Source: Agromyces tardus
Lineage (GTDB): Bacteria; Actinomycetota; Actinomycetes; Actinomycetales; Microbacteriaceae
Assembly: GCF_003710805.1 (NCBI RefSeq)
Contig: NZ_RHHB01000001.1
Location: 310,001-374,000 of the forward strand
Direction: 5' to 3'
Length of the DNA stretch: 64,000 bases
A program made the position numbers and the translations under genes. The stretch's first letter is position 1, and the number at the start of each line of letters is the position of its first letter. Under the pieces are notes generated by a model that did no database searches, had not been told where the DNA came from, and saw only the letters and a list, made by a program, of their open reading frames with translations. Shown here piece by piece: positions 8,108-16,414 of the stretch.

Positions 8108-9067
8108 TCAGCCGTCGTCGGATGCCCGGGCAGCGACCGCCTCGCGGATGTCCTCCTCGACGAGGTCGCCGTTGATGCCCGTGCCCGCGACGTTGCCGGC
8201 CGCCATCGCGACGGGCACCGAGGACGCGGCGGTCGCGATGTTGCCGGCTGCCCAGAGACCGGGCACGTTCGTGCGGCCCGACGGGTCGACGAGCACCCAG
8301 TCGACGCCGTTCTGCCGCATGGTGCGCGCGCGGAGCTCGCGCAGCAGGCGATCGTTGGGCACGGGGCGCGGGGCCACGAAGATCGAGTCGGCCTCGTGCT
8401 CGGTGCCGTCGTCGAGGCGGATGCCGCGGAGACCGCCCTCGTCGTCGCCCACGACCTCGACGACGGCGCGTGTCTCGATCGCGATGCCGCGGGCCTCGAG
8501 GCCGGCGCGCGCGGCGTCGGGGAGGTTCGCGCCCTGGGTGTAGAACGTGACGTGCGGCGAGAGCTGCCGCAGGAGCTGCGCCTGGTGGGTGTTCGACGCG
8601 TCCGTGGCGATCATGGCGATCCGGCGGTCGCGCACCTCCCAGCCGTCGCAGTAGGGGCACGACACGGCGTTGCGACCCCACTCCTCGGCGAGACCGGGCA
8701 GATCGGGGAGGTCGTCGCGCAGGCCCGTGGCCACCAGCATCCGTCGTGCCGTGTGCCGTTCGCCGGACTCGAGCACGACCTCGAACCCGATGGCCTCGGT
8801 GTCGAGCGGGGCTGCCGAGACGACGGTGCCCGACTCGATCACGACGTCGTCGTAGCGCGTGAGCTCGGCGCGCCCGGCGGCGAGCAGGTCGAGCGGCGAC
8901 GAGTGATCGCGGCCCAGCACGCCGTGCATGTGCGCCGCGAAGCGGTTGCGCGGCTCGCCGCCGTCGACCACGAGCACGCGGCGGCGCGAGCGGCCGAGCA
9001 TGAGCGCGGCGCTGAGTCCCGCGCTGCCGCCGCCGACGATGATGACGTCCCATTCGGTTCGCTGCAT
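8108..9067 (-). CDS. Thioredoxin reductase-like FAD/NAD(P) oxidoreductase
   Basis: A 319-residue flavoprotein of thioredoxin-reductase size. The FAD-binding Rossmann motif is VGGGSAGLSAALMLGRSRR at residues 11-29, the redox pair is C137-P-Y-C140 in CPYCDGWEV, and the C-terminal FAD motif is VPGLWAAGNIAT. The second nucleotide-binding motif is degenerate (AMIATDASN instead of GGGxSA), so NADPH use is uncertain; such group members include bacillithiol- or gliotoxin-type disulfide reductases and oxidases. Relatives in actinobacteria are usually free-standing. It is co-directional with acdS, 53 bp downstream of it, and may share its transcript. Confidence 0.85.
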   Translation of the reverse strand: MQRTEWDVIIVGGGSAGLSAALMLGRSRRRVLVVDGGEPRNRFAAHMHGVLGRDHSSPLDLLAAGRAELTRYDDVVIESGTVVSAAPLDTEAIGFEVVLESGERHTARRMLVATGLRDDLPDLPGLAEEWGRNAVSCPYCDGWEVRDRRIAMIATDASNTHQAQLLRQLSPHVTFYTQGANLPDAARAGLEARGIAIETRAVVEVVGDDEGGLRGIRLDDGTEHEADSIFVAPRPVPNDRLLRELRARTMRQNGVDWVLVDPSGRTNVPGLWAAGNIATAASSVPVAMAAGNVAGTGINGDLVEEDIREAVAARASDDG

Positions 9068-9120
9068 GCGTCAACTATGCCAAGAGTCCGCCGGGGCGGC
9101 ATCCGCGCCGACGACGGCGA

Positions 9121-10143
9121 TCAGTGGTACCGGCCGCTGTAGGCGTTGATCGCGGGCTGGCCGCCGAGATGGGCGTACAGCACGTTCGAGTCGCGGGGGA
9201 TCTCGCCGCTCGAGACGAGGTCGATGAGGCCCGCCATCGACTTGCCCTCGTACACGGGGTCGAGGATGACGCCCTCGAGGCGGCCCGTGAGGAACATGGC
9301 CTCGTCGGTCGACTCGACCGGGATGCCGTAGAGGTCGCCGGCCCAGCCCTCGAGCACGGTGATCTCGTCGTCGTGCACCTCGCGACCGAGCCCCATGAGC
9401 GACGCCGTGTTGCGGGCGATGCGGGCGACCTGGTCGCGGGTCTCGTCGATCTTCGCCGACGCGTCGATGCCGAGCACCCGGCGCGGACGGCCGCCGAAGT
9501 TGTGCTCGAGGTCGGCGAAGCCGGCGATCATGCCCGCATGGGTCGACCCGGTGACCGAGCACACCACGATCGTGTCGAAGAACACGCCGAGCTCGGCCTC
9601 CTGCGCGGCCACCTCATGGGCCCAGTTCGCGAAGCCGAGCCCGCCGAGCGGGTGATCGGATGCGCCGGCCGGGATCGGGTACGGCGTGCCGCCGACGGCC
9701 TCGACGTCGGCGATCGCCTGCTTCCACGACTCCTTGAAGCCGATGCCGAACCCGGCGGGCGAAAGGCGCACGTCGGCCCCCATCACGCGCGACAGCAGGA
9801 TGTTGCCGACGCGGTCGTTCACCGAGTCGGGCCAGTCGACCCAGTGCTCCTGCACGAGCACGGCCTTCATGCCGAGGTGCGCCGCGACGGCCGCGACCTG
9901 GCGGGTGTGGTTCGACTGCACCCCGCCGATCGAGACGAGCGTGTCGGCCCCCTTCGCAAGGGCGTCGGGCACGAGGTACTCGAGCTTGCGCGTCTTGTTC
10001 CCGCCGAAGGCGAGTCCGCTGTTCACGTCCTCGCGCTTCATCCAGACGCGGGCGCCGCCGAGGTGGGCGCTCAGCCGGTCGACCGGGTGGATCGGGCTCG
10101 GTCCGAACGTGAGCCGGTGGCGGGGGAAGTCGGCGAGTGCCAT
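9121..10143 (-). CDS. acdS: 1-aminocyclopropane-1-carboxylate (ACC) deaminase
   Basis: A 340-residue PLP enzyme matching the well-known Pseudomonas ACC deaminase over its whole length. It cleaves ACC, the plant ethylene precursor, to 2-oxobutyrate and ammonia in the cytoplasm. The PLP lysine is K50 in [11 protein letters not shown] and the nucleophile loop is VQSNHTRQ. The two features that separate true deaminases from D-cysteine desulfhydrases are present: Y298-E299 in DPVYEGKSM and Leu in YAHLGG. Oddly, the residue after SN is His, as in desulfhydrases, where characterised deaminases have Gln. The second of two ATGs (10143) is chosen because GAGGAG is then 7 nt away. It forms an operon with the upstream gntR (11-bp gap). 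Confidence 0.93.
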   Translation of the reverse strand: MALADFPRHRLTFGPSPIHPVDRLSAHLGGARVWMKREDVNSGLAFGGNKTRKLEYLVPDALAKGADTLVSIGGVQSNHTRQVAAVAAHLGMKAVLVQEHWVDWPDSVNDRVGNILLSRVMGADVRLSPAGFGIGFKESWKQAIADVEAVGGTPYPIPAGASDHPLGGLGFANWAHEVAAQEAELGVFFDTIVVCSVTGSTHAGMIAGFADLEHNFGGRPRRVLGIDASAKIDETRDQVARIARNTASLMGLGREVHDDEITVLEGWAGDLYGIPVESTDEAMFLTGRLEGVILDPVYEGKSMAGLIDLVSSGEIPRDSNVLYAHLGGQPAINAYSGRYH

Positions 10144-10154
10144 GGTCATGCTCC

Positions 10155-10835
10155 TCAGGTGGGGGTGGTCGTGGACTCGTCGTCGAGGTGGAGCAGCCGG
10201 CCGAGCGTCGACCAGTTGTCGCGCGCCGCCGCGGCGGCTTCTGCGGGCAGGCCGGCGGCGCAGAGCTCGATGATGCGGTCGTGGTCGGCGACCGAGCCGC
10301 GTCCGGCGAGCGATCCGAAGCGGGCGCGTTCGAGGCGCCGCAGCAGCGGCGTGACCTGCTCGAGCAGGCCGGGCAGCAGGGGGTTCGCGCTCGCCCGCAC
10401 TGCCACGTCGTGGAACTCGTCGTCGGCGGCGATCGCGGCGCCCACGTCGCGCGCCCGCAGCGCCGACGCGAACCGGGCGTTCGCTGCGCGCATCTCGTCG
10501 AGGTCGGCCGCGGTGAGCTGCGCCACCGCATCGCGTACCGCCAACTCGTGCAGCGCCGCGGCGATGCGTTGGGCGGCGAGGGCCGTGCGGGTGTCGAGCG
10601 GAGCGACCACGGTCTGCTTCGCGCGCCGGGTGTGCACGAGCCCAGCCGCCTCGAGCCGGGCGATCGCCTCGCGGATCGGCGTGCGGCTCACGCCGAGCCA
10701 CTGCTCCAGCTCGGGATCGCGCAGCCGCTCGCCGGGGGCGAGCTCGCCCGAGACGATCGCGTCGCGCAGTTGCCCGTAGGCGTAGTCGCGCAGCGACTTC
10801 GGGCGCTCGGCACTCGAGCGGACAGGCAGCGGCAT
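10155..10835 (-). CDS. GntR family (FadR/FCD type) regulator of acdS
   Basis: A 226-residue regulator. The N-terminal winged helix is clear ([20 protein letters not shown] and [21 protein letters not shown]), and the C-terminal all-helical FCD domain contains the metal-binding [15 protein letters not shown] and VADHDRIIE segments. It lies immediately upstream of acdS on the same strand, so it likely controls ACC deaminase synthesis in response to a small acid such as ACC or 2-oxobutyrate (inference). The start at 10835 begins exactly at a 14-bp perfect palindrome, so the regulator probably represses its own operon. Confidence 0.9.
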   Translation of the reverse strand: MPLPVRSSAERPKSLRDYAYGQLRDAIVSGELAPGERLRDPELEQWLGVSRTPIREAIARLEAAGLVHTRRAKQTVVAPLDTRTALAAQRIAAALHELAVRDAVAQLTAADLDEMRAANARFASALRARDVGAAIAADDEFHDVAVRASANPLLPGLLEQVTPLLRRLERARFGSLAGRGSVADHDRIIELCAAGLPAEAAAAARDNWSTLGRLLHLDDESTTTPT

Positions 10836-10848
10836 GCAATATATTGCA
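10835..10848. promoter_or_regulatory. Perfect 14-bp palindrome, candidate GntR operator
   Basis: TGCAATATATTGCA is its own reverse complement and overlaps the first base of the gntR start codon. It is strikingly AT-rich for this sequence and has the short-palindrome form of FadR-subfamily operators. Confidence 0.65.
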
Positions 10849-10895
10849 GTGGATGCCGCGGCCGCTGTCAAGTCGACGAAGGGCAGCGGCCCGGG

Positions 10896-11522
10896 TCAGG
10901 CGGGCGCCGGACCCGTGGGCACCGCTGCCTGCTCGTCGGCGATGAGGGGCATCAGCATCTCGAGCAGGGCGTGCGTGGTCTGCTCGGCGCTCAGGCCCGA
11001 TTCGAGTCGCAGGATGCTCCAGGTGCGGGCGTCGCAGACGGCGACGATCTGCGCCAGCCGCCGCTCTCGCTGCGCGCTGCCGACGGCGCCCGGCGGCGAG
11101 TCGACCGCGAACGCGCTGCGGCACCAGGAGACGTGGTACTCCCGGCCCCGTTTCGCCAGCTCGACCATTCCGTCGACGAGGTCCGCCTCGGCGTAGGTCT
11201 TCAGGATGAGCGCACCGTAGAACTCGTAGTGGTCGCCGAGCGCCTCGACCGTCTCGCGGGCGGATGCGCCGGCGATCGCCGATCGGCTTGCCGCGATCCT
11301 GCCCAGTTCCCGTTCGACGGTGGCCACGAGCAGGCCGGCCTTGTTGCCGAACCGGCGGATGACCGTCTGCACGGTGACGCCCGCGTCGGCGGCGACATCC
11401 TCGAGGCGGATCTGACCGAACGGCAGCCGAGCGAAGCGCTGCAGCATCGCATCCACGATGCGGTCGCCCGTGCGCTGCGCCTCGTCGGCACGCGAAGTCA
11501 TGTCGTACGCTCGTGCATTCAT
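10896..11522 (-). CDS. TetR family transcriptional regulator
   Basis: A 208-residue TetR regulator. The helix-turn-helix covers about residues 18-60 ([40 protein letters not shown]), followed by the all-helical ligand domain. The ATG at 11522 directly follows an AT-rich stretch without Shine-Dalgarno. It is divergent from a hydrolase-fold gene (50-bp gap), which is the expected target. The shared gap holds an imperfect dyad. Confidence 0.9.
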   Translation of the reverse strand: MNARAYDMTSRADEAQRTGDRIVDAMLQRFARLPFGQIRLEDVAADAGVTVQTVIRRFGNKAGLLVATVERELGRIAASRSAIAGASARETVEALGDHYEFYGALILKTYAEADLVDGMVELAKRGREYHVSWCRSAFAVDSPPGAVGSAQRERRLAQIVAVCDARTWSILRLESGLSAEQTTHALLEMLMPLIADEQAAVPTGPAPA

Positions 11523-11523
11523 G

Positions 11524-11541
11524 TGATAGAGATTAACATCA
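11524..11541. promoter_or_regulatory. Imperfect dyad, candidate TetR operator
   Basis: TGAT (11524-11527) and ATCA (11538-11541) flank an AT-rich core in the 50-bp gap between the divergent TetR and hydrolase-fold genes. The arms are short, so support is mainly positional. Confidence 0.3.
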
Positions 11542-11571
11542 ATATTGCCGACGAGAAGAATCGAGTGCACC

Positions 11572-12393
11572 ATGACCGACCCGAGCACCATCGAGCGCAA
11601 TGAGCGAGTCCGCACCCGCCTGGGCGCGCTCCGCATCCGGCGGATCGGAGCCGGCCCCATGACCGTGCTGTGGCCGTCGATGTTCGTCGACAGCAGCACG
11701 TGGGATTCCCTGATCCCCGAGCTCGACCTCGACCGCGAGTACGTGCTGGTCGACGGCCCGGGCCTGGGCCGCAGCGACGCCCTGCTGAGACGCAGCACGA
11801 TCACCGAAGCCGCCGACGCGGCCGTCGACCTGCTCGACGGCCTCGGAGCGGCGGGCCCCGTCGACTGGGTCGGCAACGCGTTCGGTGGGCACGTCGGCTA
11901 CAAGCTCGCCGCCATGCCGGGAGTGCTGCGCTCGCTCGTCGCCATCAGCGCGCCGGTCGAGCGGATCACGCAGGCGCAGCGCGCGCAGATCAACCTGCTG
12001 CTGCCCCTGCTGCGCCTTGCCGGCCCGATCTCTCCGGTGCGCGATGCCGTGGTCGGCGCGATGCTCACCGACGCATCGGCGCATGACGAGCGAATCCGCC
12101 GCATCGTCGTCGAGAGCCTCGAGCGCCCGAGCCGCCGAAGCATGACCAACGCGCTGCGCTCGTTCATCCTCGAACGGGTCGACGTCACGGCGGAGCTCGC
12201 CGCCATCGGGGTGCCGTGCCTCTACATCGCGTCGGACGATCGGGGCGACTGGAGCGAGGACGAGGCGCTGCAGGCCGCCGCACGCACGCCGAACGCCACC
12301 GCCGTCACTGTGCAGGGCGCCCGCACGCTCATTCCGCTGGAGCAGCCCGCGGTGGTCGCCGATCACCTGCGCAGCTTCTGGGCCTCGCTGTGA
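11572..12393 (+). CDS. Alpha/beta-hydrolase-fold protein with degenerate catalytic triad
   Basis: A 273-residue single-domain alpha/beta hydrolase fold without signal peptide. The fold markers are in place (VDGPGLGRSD after strand 4, WVGNAFGGHVGYKLAAMPG around strand 5). However, the nucleophile elbow GNxxGG has Ala103 (codon GCG, 11878-11880) where related enzymes have Ser, and the loop that normally carries the catalytic His reads GARTLIPLEQP with Thr252 instead of His. Both essential residues are therefore missing, while the frame is intact and codon use normal. It may be a non-catalytic ligand binder or a lyase-like variant. ATG at 11572. Divergent from TetR, its likely regulator. Confidence 0.85.
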   Translation: MTDPSTIERNERVRTRLGALRIRRIGAGPMTVLWPSMFVDSSTWDSLIPELDLDREYVLVDGPGLGRSDALLRRSTITEAADAAVDLLDGLGAAGPVDWVGNAFGGHVGYKLAAMPGVLRSLVAISAPVERITQAQRAQINLLLPLLRLAGPISPVRDAVVGAMLTDASAHDERIRRIVVESLERPSRRSMTNALRSFILERVDVTAELAAIGVPCLYIASDDRGDWSEDEALQAAARTPNATAVTVQGARTLIPLEQPAVVADHLRSFWASL

Positions 12394-12431
12394 TGCGTCG
12401 CCCGTAGGGGCGCGGCATCCGCCCGTCGGGC

Positions 12432-12917
12432 TCAGTGGCGGCGGCCGCGACGCGTGTCGGGGAGCTTCGCGACGAGCTGCTCGCCGGTCGCGGTGAGGAA
12501 GTCGCCGGGCTCCTCGGCCATCCAGCGTTCGGCGACGAGCTTCGCGGGGTAGAGGATCGTGCGCGTGCGGGCGTCGTGCAGCGCCAGTTCGATGCCGTGC
12601 TCGTCCTCGGCGATCACCCATCGGAGCGGCGTGCGGCGCACCAGGTGCTCGCCGAACGCGAGCCCGATCGCGTTGGTGGTCACCGTGGGGTCGTCGCGCT
12701 CGGGGGGATTGATGCGCCGCCACGCCGCGGCCGACCGGTCGTAGGCCGCCCGTACCTGCGCGAGGTCGTCGATGTCGGTGCCCGCGTCCGTCAGGAGCTC
12801 CACATGGGCGGCGATCCACTCGAGCTCGCGCTCGTCGAGGTCGCGCAGGCGCGGCATCGACGGCGGCGTCGGCGTCGGCGCGTCGGCGCGCGCCGAACGT
12901 CTCGAGAAGAGGGCCAT
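12432..12917 (-). CDS. DUF3806-like protein
   Basis: A 161-residue cytoplasmic protein. Start at 12917 with GGAGAG 8 nt upstream. The C-terminal two thirds match the DUF3806 pattern: a helix RELEWIAAHVELL, then NAIGLAFGEHLVRRTPLRWVI and ILYPAKLVAERW. No function is known for the family. It lies between the hydrolase-fold gene (convergent) and a divergent dihydrofolate-reductase-like gene. Confidence 0.7.
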   Translation of the reverse strand: MALFSRRSARADAPTPTPPSMPRLRDLDERELEWIAAHVELLTDAGTDIDDLAQVRAAYDRSAAAWRRINPPERDDPTVTTNAIGLAFGEHLVRRTPLRWVIAEDEHGIELALHDARTRTILYPAKLVAERWMAEEPGDFLTATGEQLVAKLPDTRRGRRH

Positions 12918-13049
12918 TCGATCATTCTCTCCGGATGCCGCGGCGCCACGCGACATCCGCCGCACTCAGTTCGAGGGACATGTCGATCCGGCGTGGCGCC
13001 ATTCGACGCATGAGTGAAGGATCGAAGTCGAACTCGGAAGGACACGATC

Positions 13050-13682
13050 ATGAAGCTCACCGCGCACACCTTCGTCACCCTGGACGGGGTCATGCAGGGG
13101 CCCGGCGGCCCCGACGAGGACACCACGGGAGGATTCACCGCCGGCGGCTGGGTGGTGCCGCTCGTCGACGAGGACTTCGGTCGCATCGTCGACGGCTGGT
13201 TCTCGCAGGCCGACGAGATCCTGCTCGGACGCACGACGTACGACATGATGTCGGCGTTCTGGTCGCAGATCACCGACCCCGACGACAACGTGGGGCGCGC
13301 GCTCAACACCCTGCCGAAGCACGTCGCCTCCACGACGCTCACCGACCCGACCTGGCAGAACACCTCGGTGATCGCGGCCGACGTGGTCGACGCGGTGCGG
13401 GCGCTCAAGGATCAGCCCGGACGCGAGCTGCAGGTGCACGGCAGCTGCGCGCTGCTGCACACGCTGCACGACGCCGGGCTGATCGACGAGTACCGCCTCA
13501 TCGTCTTCCCGATCGTGCTCGGCACGGGCAAGCGCCTCTTCCCCGAGGGGTCGGCGCCCACGGGGTTCACGCTCGTCGAGAGCCGGGTCACCGGCACCGG
13601 CGCCGTGTACGAGGTGCTGCGTCCCGCGCCGCTCGCGACGGGCGACATCGTCGTCGAGGACGGCCGTGAGGTGATCGTGTGA
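13050..13682 (+). CDS. Dihydrofolate reductase family (RibD C-terminal-like) protein
   Basis: A 210-residue RibD-C/DHFR-like protein, ATG at 13050 with GGAAGGA about 7 nt upstream. The opening TFVTLDGVMQGPGGPDED is the hallmark of the stand-alone family, followed by EILLGRTTYDMMSAFW and the NADPH-binding region around LQVHGSCALLHTLHDAGLIDEY. These proteins are probably NADPH-dependent reductases; their substrate is generally unknown and they do not replace folA. Monocistronic. Confidence 0.85.
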   Translation: MKLTAHTFVTLDGVMQGPGGPDEDTTGGFTAGGWVVPLVDEDFGRIVDGWFSQADEILLGRTTYDMMSAFWSQITDPDDNVGRALNTLPKHVASTTLTDPTWQNTSVIAADVVDAVRALKDQPGRELQVHGSCALLHTLHDAGLIDEYRLIVFPIVLGTGKRLFPEGSAPTGFTLVESRVTGTGAVYEVLRPAPLATGDIVVEDGREVIV

Positions 13683-13706
13683 ACCGGCGTTCCGTACGCC
13701 CGGAGG

Positions 13707-14456
13707 TCATGGCACGATGAAGTCGCCCGAGGACGGCGCAGGCAGCTTGTCGACGTCCACGACGAAGGATTCCGCGTACCGCACGGCGATCTCGTCGGGC
13801 GTTCCGTCGGTCAGCGACATCTGGGCCAGTACGAGCACGTCACCGTGCTCGTCGGTCGCGGCGAACGCGAAGTAGCGCTGACCGGGGTAGGTGGCGCAGT
13901 CCTTCCACCGTGTCGCCTCGATCGTCCAGCCGGCCCGCTCCCAGACGGGGTCGGGCTCCCGCACGCAGCCCTCGATGGTCCAGTCCAGCTCGACATACGA
14001 CCGAAGCCAATCGCGCCGTTCTGCGGCCGTCATCGCCGGCGCTCCCTCCGCCTCGGCTGCGGCCGCGGAGGCGCCGAGATAGGCGGTGTCCTGCGCGAAG
14101 TCGATCACCCCGGTCGTGTCGACTCCGGTACGGACCGCGGAGCCGGGGTCCATCGTCCAGTCCCACTTCGAGAGGTTCGCACCCCACTCCGCGGGGATGT
14201 CGACGGTGATGGCCTTGTCGTTGCTCACCACGGTCTTGTACGCGACGGCGTCGGAGGTCGCCGTCTCCGTCGGCGGCGCATGACTGCCGAAGGCGCCGAA
14301 GAACGCGTCGATGCGCTCGGGCGTGATCAAGGCGCTCGCCGTCGCACCGATCACGGCAAGGCCGACGGCGCCGCCGACCGCATAGACCATGCGGGTCGGC
14401 CGACGGTGCCGGCCGGTCGGCGGGGCAGGGGCCTCACCGTCGCCATCCACGTCCAT
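13707..14456 (-). CDS. Membrane-anchored hypothetical protein
   Basis: A 249-residue protein with a short, Pro- and Arg-rich cytoplasmic tail, a single membrane helix at about residues 23-45 (VYAVGGAVGLAVIGATASALI) and a large extracellular domain. The domain (from about residue 60) begins with AYKTVVSNDKAITVDIPAEWG, which resembles the strand pattern of exported lipoprotein-like domains that present a beta sandwich; two Cys (in EGCVREP and KDCATYP) could pair. No enzyme motif was seen. Not recognised beyond that. It stands alone between convergent and divergent neighbours. Confidence 0.7.
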   Translation of the reverse strand: MDVDGDGEAPAPPTGRHRRPTRMVYAVGGAVGLAVIGATASALITPERIDAFFGAFGSHAPPTETATSDAVAYKTVVSNDKAITVDIPAEWGANLSKWDWTMDPGSAVRTGVDTTGVIDFAQDTAYLGASAAAAEAEGAPAMTAAERRDWLRSYVELDWTIEGCVREPDPVWERAGWTIEATRWKDCATYPGQRYFAFAATDEHGDVLVLAQMSLTDGTPDEIAVRYAESFVVDVDKLPAPSSGDFIVP

Positions 14457-14634
14457 CGGGCCCCCGTCCGTGCCGCCTCAGGATGACAGGAGACTATTCC
14501 CACTGAGCGATACCGAGCAAGGCTCGAATATGCGTGGCATGCCGCAGCCCAGGCTGCCAATTCCGTGCGCAAGGGGGTGGCTGGATGCCGCTCGGCGGGC
14601 GTACCGTGAGCGGCATCCGATTCAGGGAGGCATC

Positions 14635-15084
14635 ATGGCGAACCTCGTCGTGCACTTCGAGATCCACGCGACCGAGCCGCAGCGGCTCATCGGCTTCTAC
14701 TCCGGACTCTTCGGGTGGAAGTTCGTGCAGTTCGGCGACATGCCGTACTGGTCGATCGACACCGGCGACGGTGCGATCGGCAACGTCGAGGGCGCGGCAG
14801 GCATGGGCATCAACGGCGGCCTCACCCAGCGCGAGGGCCCCGCGCCCGAAGCCGGTGCGCCGGTGAACGGATGCAACATGGTCGTCGGCATCGACGGGAG
14901 CGTCGACAAGCTCATGGGCATCGCCGAGGAACTCGGCGCCACCGAGGCGATGGCCGCCACCGACATGCCGGGCGTGGGACGCGTGGGGTACCTGCACGAT
15001 CCCGACGGCAACCTCTTCGGCCTCATCTCGCCGGTGATGTCGGACGGCTCGAACACGATGGGGCCGGGGGCGCCGGCGGCCTGA
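14635..15084 (+). CDS. VOC (glyoxalase/bleomycin resistance-like) family protein
   Basis: A 149-residue protein, ATG at 14635 with GGGAGG 5 nt upstream. It has one VOC module pair: VVHFEIHATEPQRLIGFYSGLFGW at the start and VGRVGYLHDPDGNLFGLI at the end, with likely metal ligands His and Glu-equivalent positions. This subgroup of short VOC proteins has no fixed substrate. It is separated by only 6 bp from the SAH-hydrolase-like gene and is surely in one operon with it, so the two may act on the same metabolite (inference). Confidence 0.85.
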   Translation: MANLVVHFEIHATEPQRLIGFYSGLFGWKFVQFGDMPYWSIDTGDGAIGNVEGAAGMGINGGLTQREGPAPEAGAPVNGCNMVVGIDGSVDKLMGIAEELGATEAMAATDMPGVGRVGYLHDPDGNLFGLISPVMSDGSNTMGPGAPAA

Positions 15085-15090
15085 GCGAGC

Positions 15091-16266
15091 ATGTCCGAGC
15101 TTCTGGAGAAGGGCGCGGCGCGCACGCGCTGGATCCGCTCTCGCATGCCCCTGCTCGCCGCTGCGCGCCGCGAGTTCGCAGAACGGCAGCCGTTCGCGGG
15201 TCGGCGCATCGGGATGTCGCTGCACCTCGAGCCCAAGACCGCCGTGCTGCTCGAGGTGCTCGCCGCGGGCGGCGCCGAGGTCGTGGCGACCGGCAACCAC
15301 GGGTCGACCCAGGACGACATCGTCGCGCTCCTGCGCTCCACGGGCATGACCGTGTTCGGCGCCCGCGACGACACGATCGAGCAGCACATGTCGAACGTGG
15401 CATCCGTCATCGAGGCGAAGCCCGACATCCTGCTCGACAACGGCGCCGACCTCGCCGCCGGGGTGGTCGCGAGCGGTCACGCGGAGTCGGTCGTCGGCGG
15501 CACCGAGGAGACGACGAGCGGCGGCATCCGACTGCGGGACGAACTCGCCGGGCAGGTGCCGTTCCCCGTGATCGTGATCAACGACAGCATGCTCAAGGCG
15601 ATCGGCGAGAACCGGCACGGCGTCGGCCAGTCGGTCGTCGAGAGCGTCATGCGCATCACGAACCTCATGATCCCCGGGCGGCGATTCGTCGTCGCGGGGT
15701 ACGGATGGTGCGGGCGCGGCATCGCCCAGTACCTGCGGGCGTTCGGCGGCAAGGTGGCCGTGGCCGAGGTCGACGAGCTGAAGGCGTTCGAGGCGGCCCT
15801 CGACGGCTACCGTGTCGGCGACCTCGCGCAGCTCGCGGAGTGGGGCGAGTTCTTCATCACCGCGACCGGAGCGCCGAACGTCATCGGGCCCGACGTGATC
15901 GCGCGCCTGCAGGGCGGGGCGATCCTCGCGAACGCCGGCCACTTCCCATGGGAGATCGACACCGCGCACCTGCGCGCGGCCGCGAGCGCCGTCTCGCAGC
16001 TCGACGCCGCCATCGAACGGTTCGACCTGCCCGACGGTCGCGAGATCACGCTCCTCGCCGAGGGCCGCATGGTGAACCTCGCCGGGCGCGAGCCCAAGGG
16101 CAACTCGCTCGAGGCCATGGACCTCGGCTTCCTGCTGCAGGCGCTCTCGCTCGAGCGCGTCGCGACGGCGGCCGCCGGCCTCGTGCCGGGGGCGCAGCCC
16201 GTACCGCGCGACCTCGAGCGGCTGATCGCGCGACGGTTCCTCGACGCGCTCGGCGCGGACCGCTAG
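15091..16266 (+). CDS. Divergent S-adenosylhomocysteine hydrolase family protein
   Basis: A 391-residue protein of the SAHH family (canonical bacterial enzymes are about 430-490). Seen: SLHLEPKTAVLLEVL, STQDDIVALL, E139-E140-T141-T142, the NAD-reducing-site lysine K169 in NDSMLK, the NAD loop GYGWCGRGIAQ and NAGHFPWEID. Missing or altered: the Asp of the canonical LDDGGD is Asn117 (LDNGAD), the Asp four residues after the lysine is Glu173 (ENRHGVGQS), and the C-terminal KPxxYRY tail that completes the NAD site is absent. The length and the ENRxGxGQS wording are closer to archaeal SAHH/S-inosylhomocysteine hydrolases. It probably cleaves or oxidises a thioether nucleoside-like compound other than SAH (inference). 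Confidence 0.85.
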   Translation: MSELLEKGAARTRWIRSRMPLLAAARREFAERQPFAGRRIGMSLHLEPKTAVLLEVLAAGGAEVVATGNHGSTQDDIVALLRSTGMTVFGARDDTIEQHMSNVASVIEAKPDILLDNGADLAAGVVASGHAESVVGGTEETTSGGIRLRDELAGQVPFPVIVINDSMLKAIGENRHGVGQSVVESVMRITNLMIPGRRFVVAGYGWCGRGIAQYLRAFGGKVAVAEVDELKAFEAALDGYRVGDLAQLAEWGEFFITATGAPNVIGPDVIARLQGGAILANAGHFPWEIDTAHLRAAASAVSQLDAAIERFDLPDGREITLLAEGRMVNLAGREPKGNSLEAMDLGFLLQALSLERVATAAAGLVPGAQPVPRDLERLIARRFLDALGADR

Positions 16267-16414
16267 CGCGTCGGGAGGGAGTGGGGCGCGGCACGGATGC
16301 GCGCGTGCCTGCGCGGTCGGCGTGCGGGCGCCTGCCCCTGCGACGCGAGCCGGCCGGAGAGGGAACGCGGGCACGCCCGTGCCGGGTGTCGGCGGCGGGT
16401 GCCAGACTGGCGGG

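Noticed and set aside
9121-11124. Extended acdS open frame reaching far upstream through gntR
   Set aside because: The frame is open by chance; the family start and the RBS place the ACC deaminase start at 10143.
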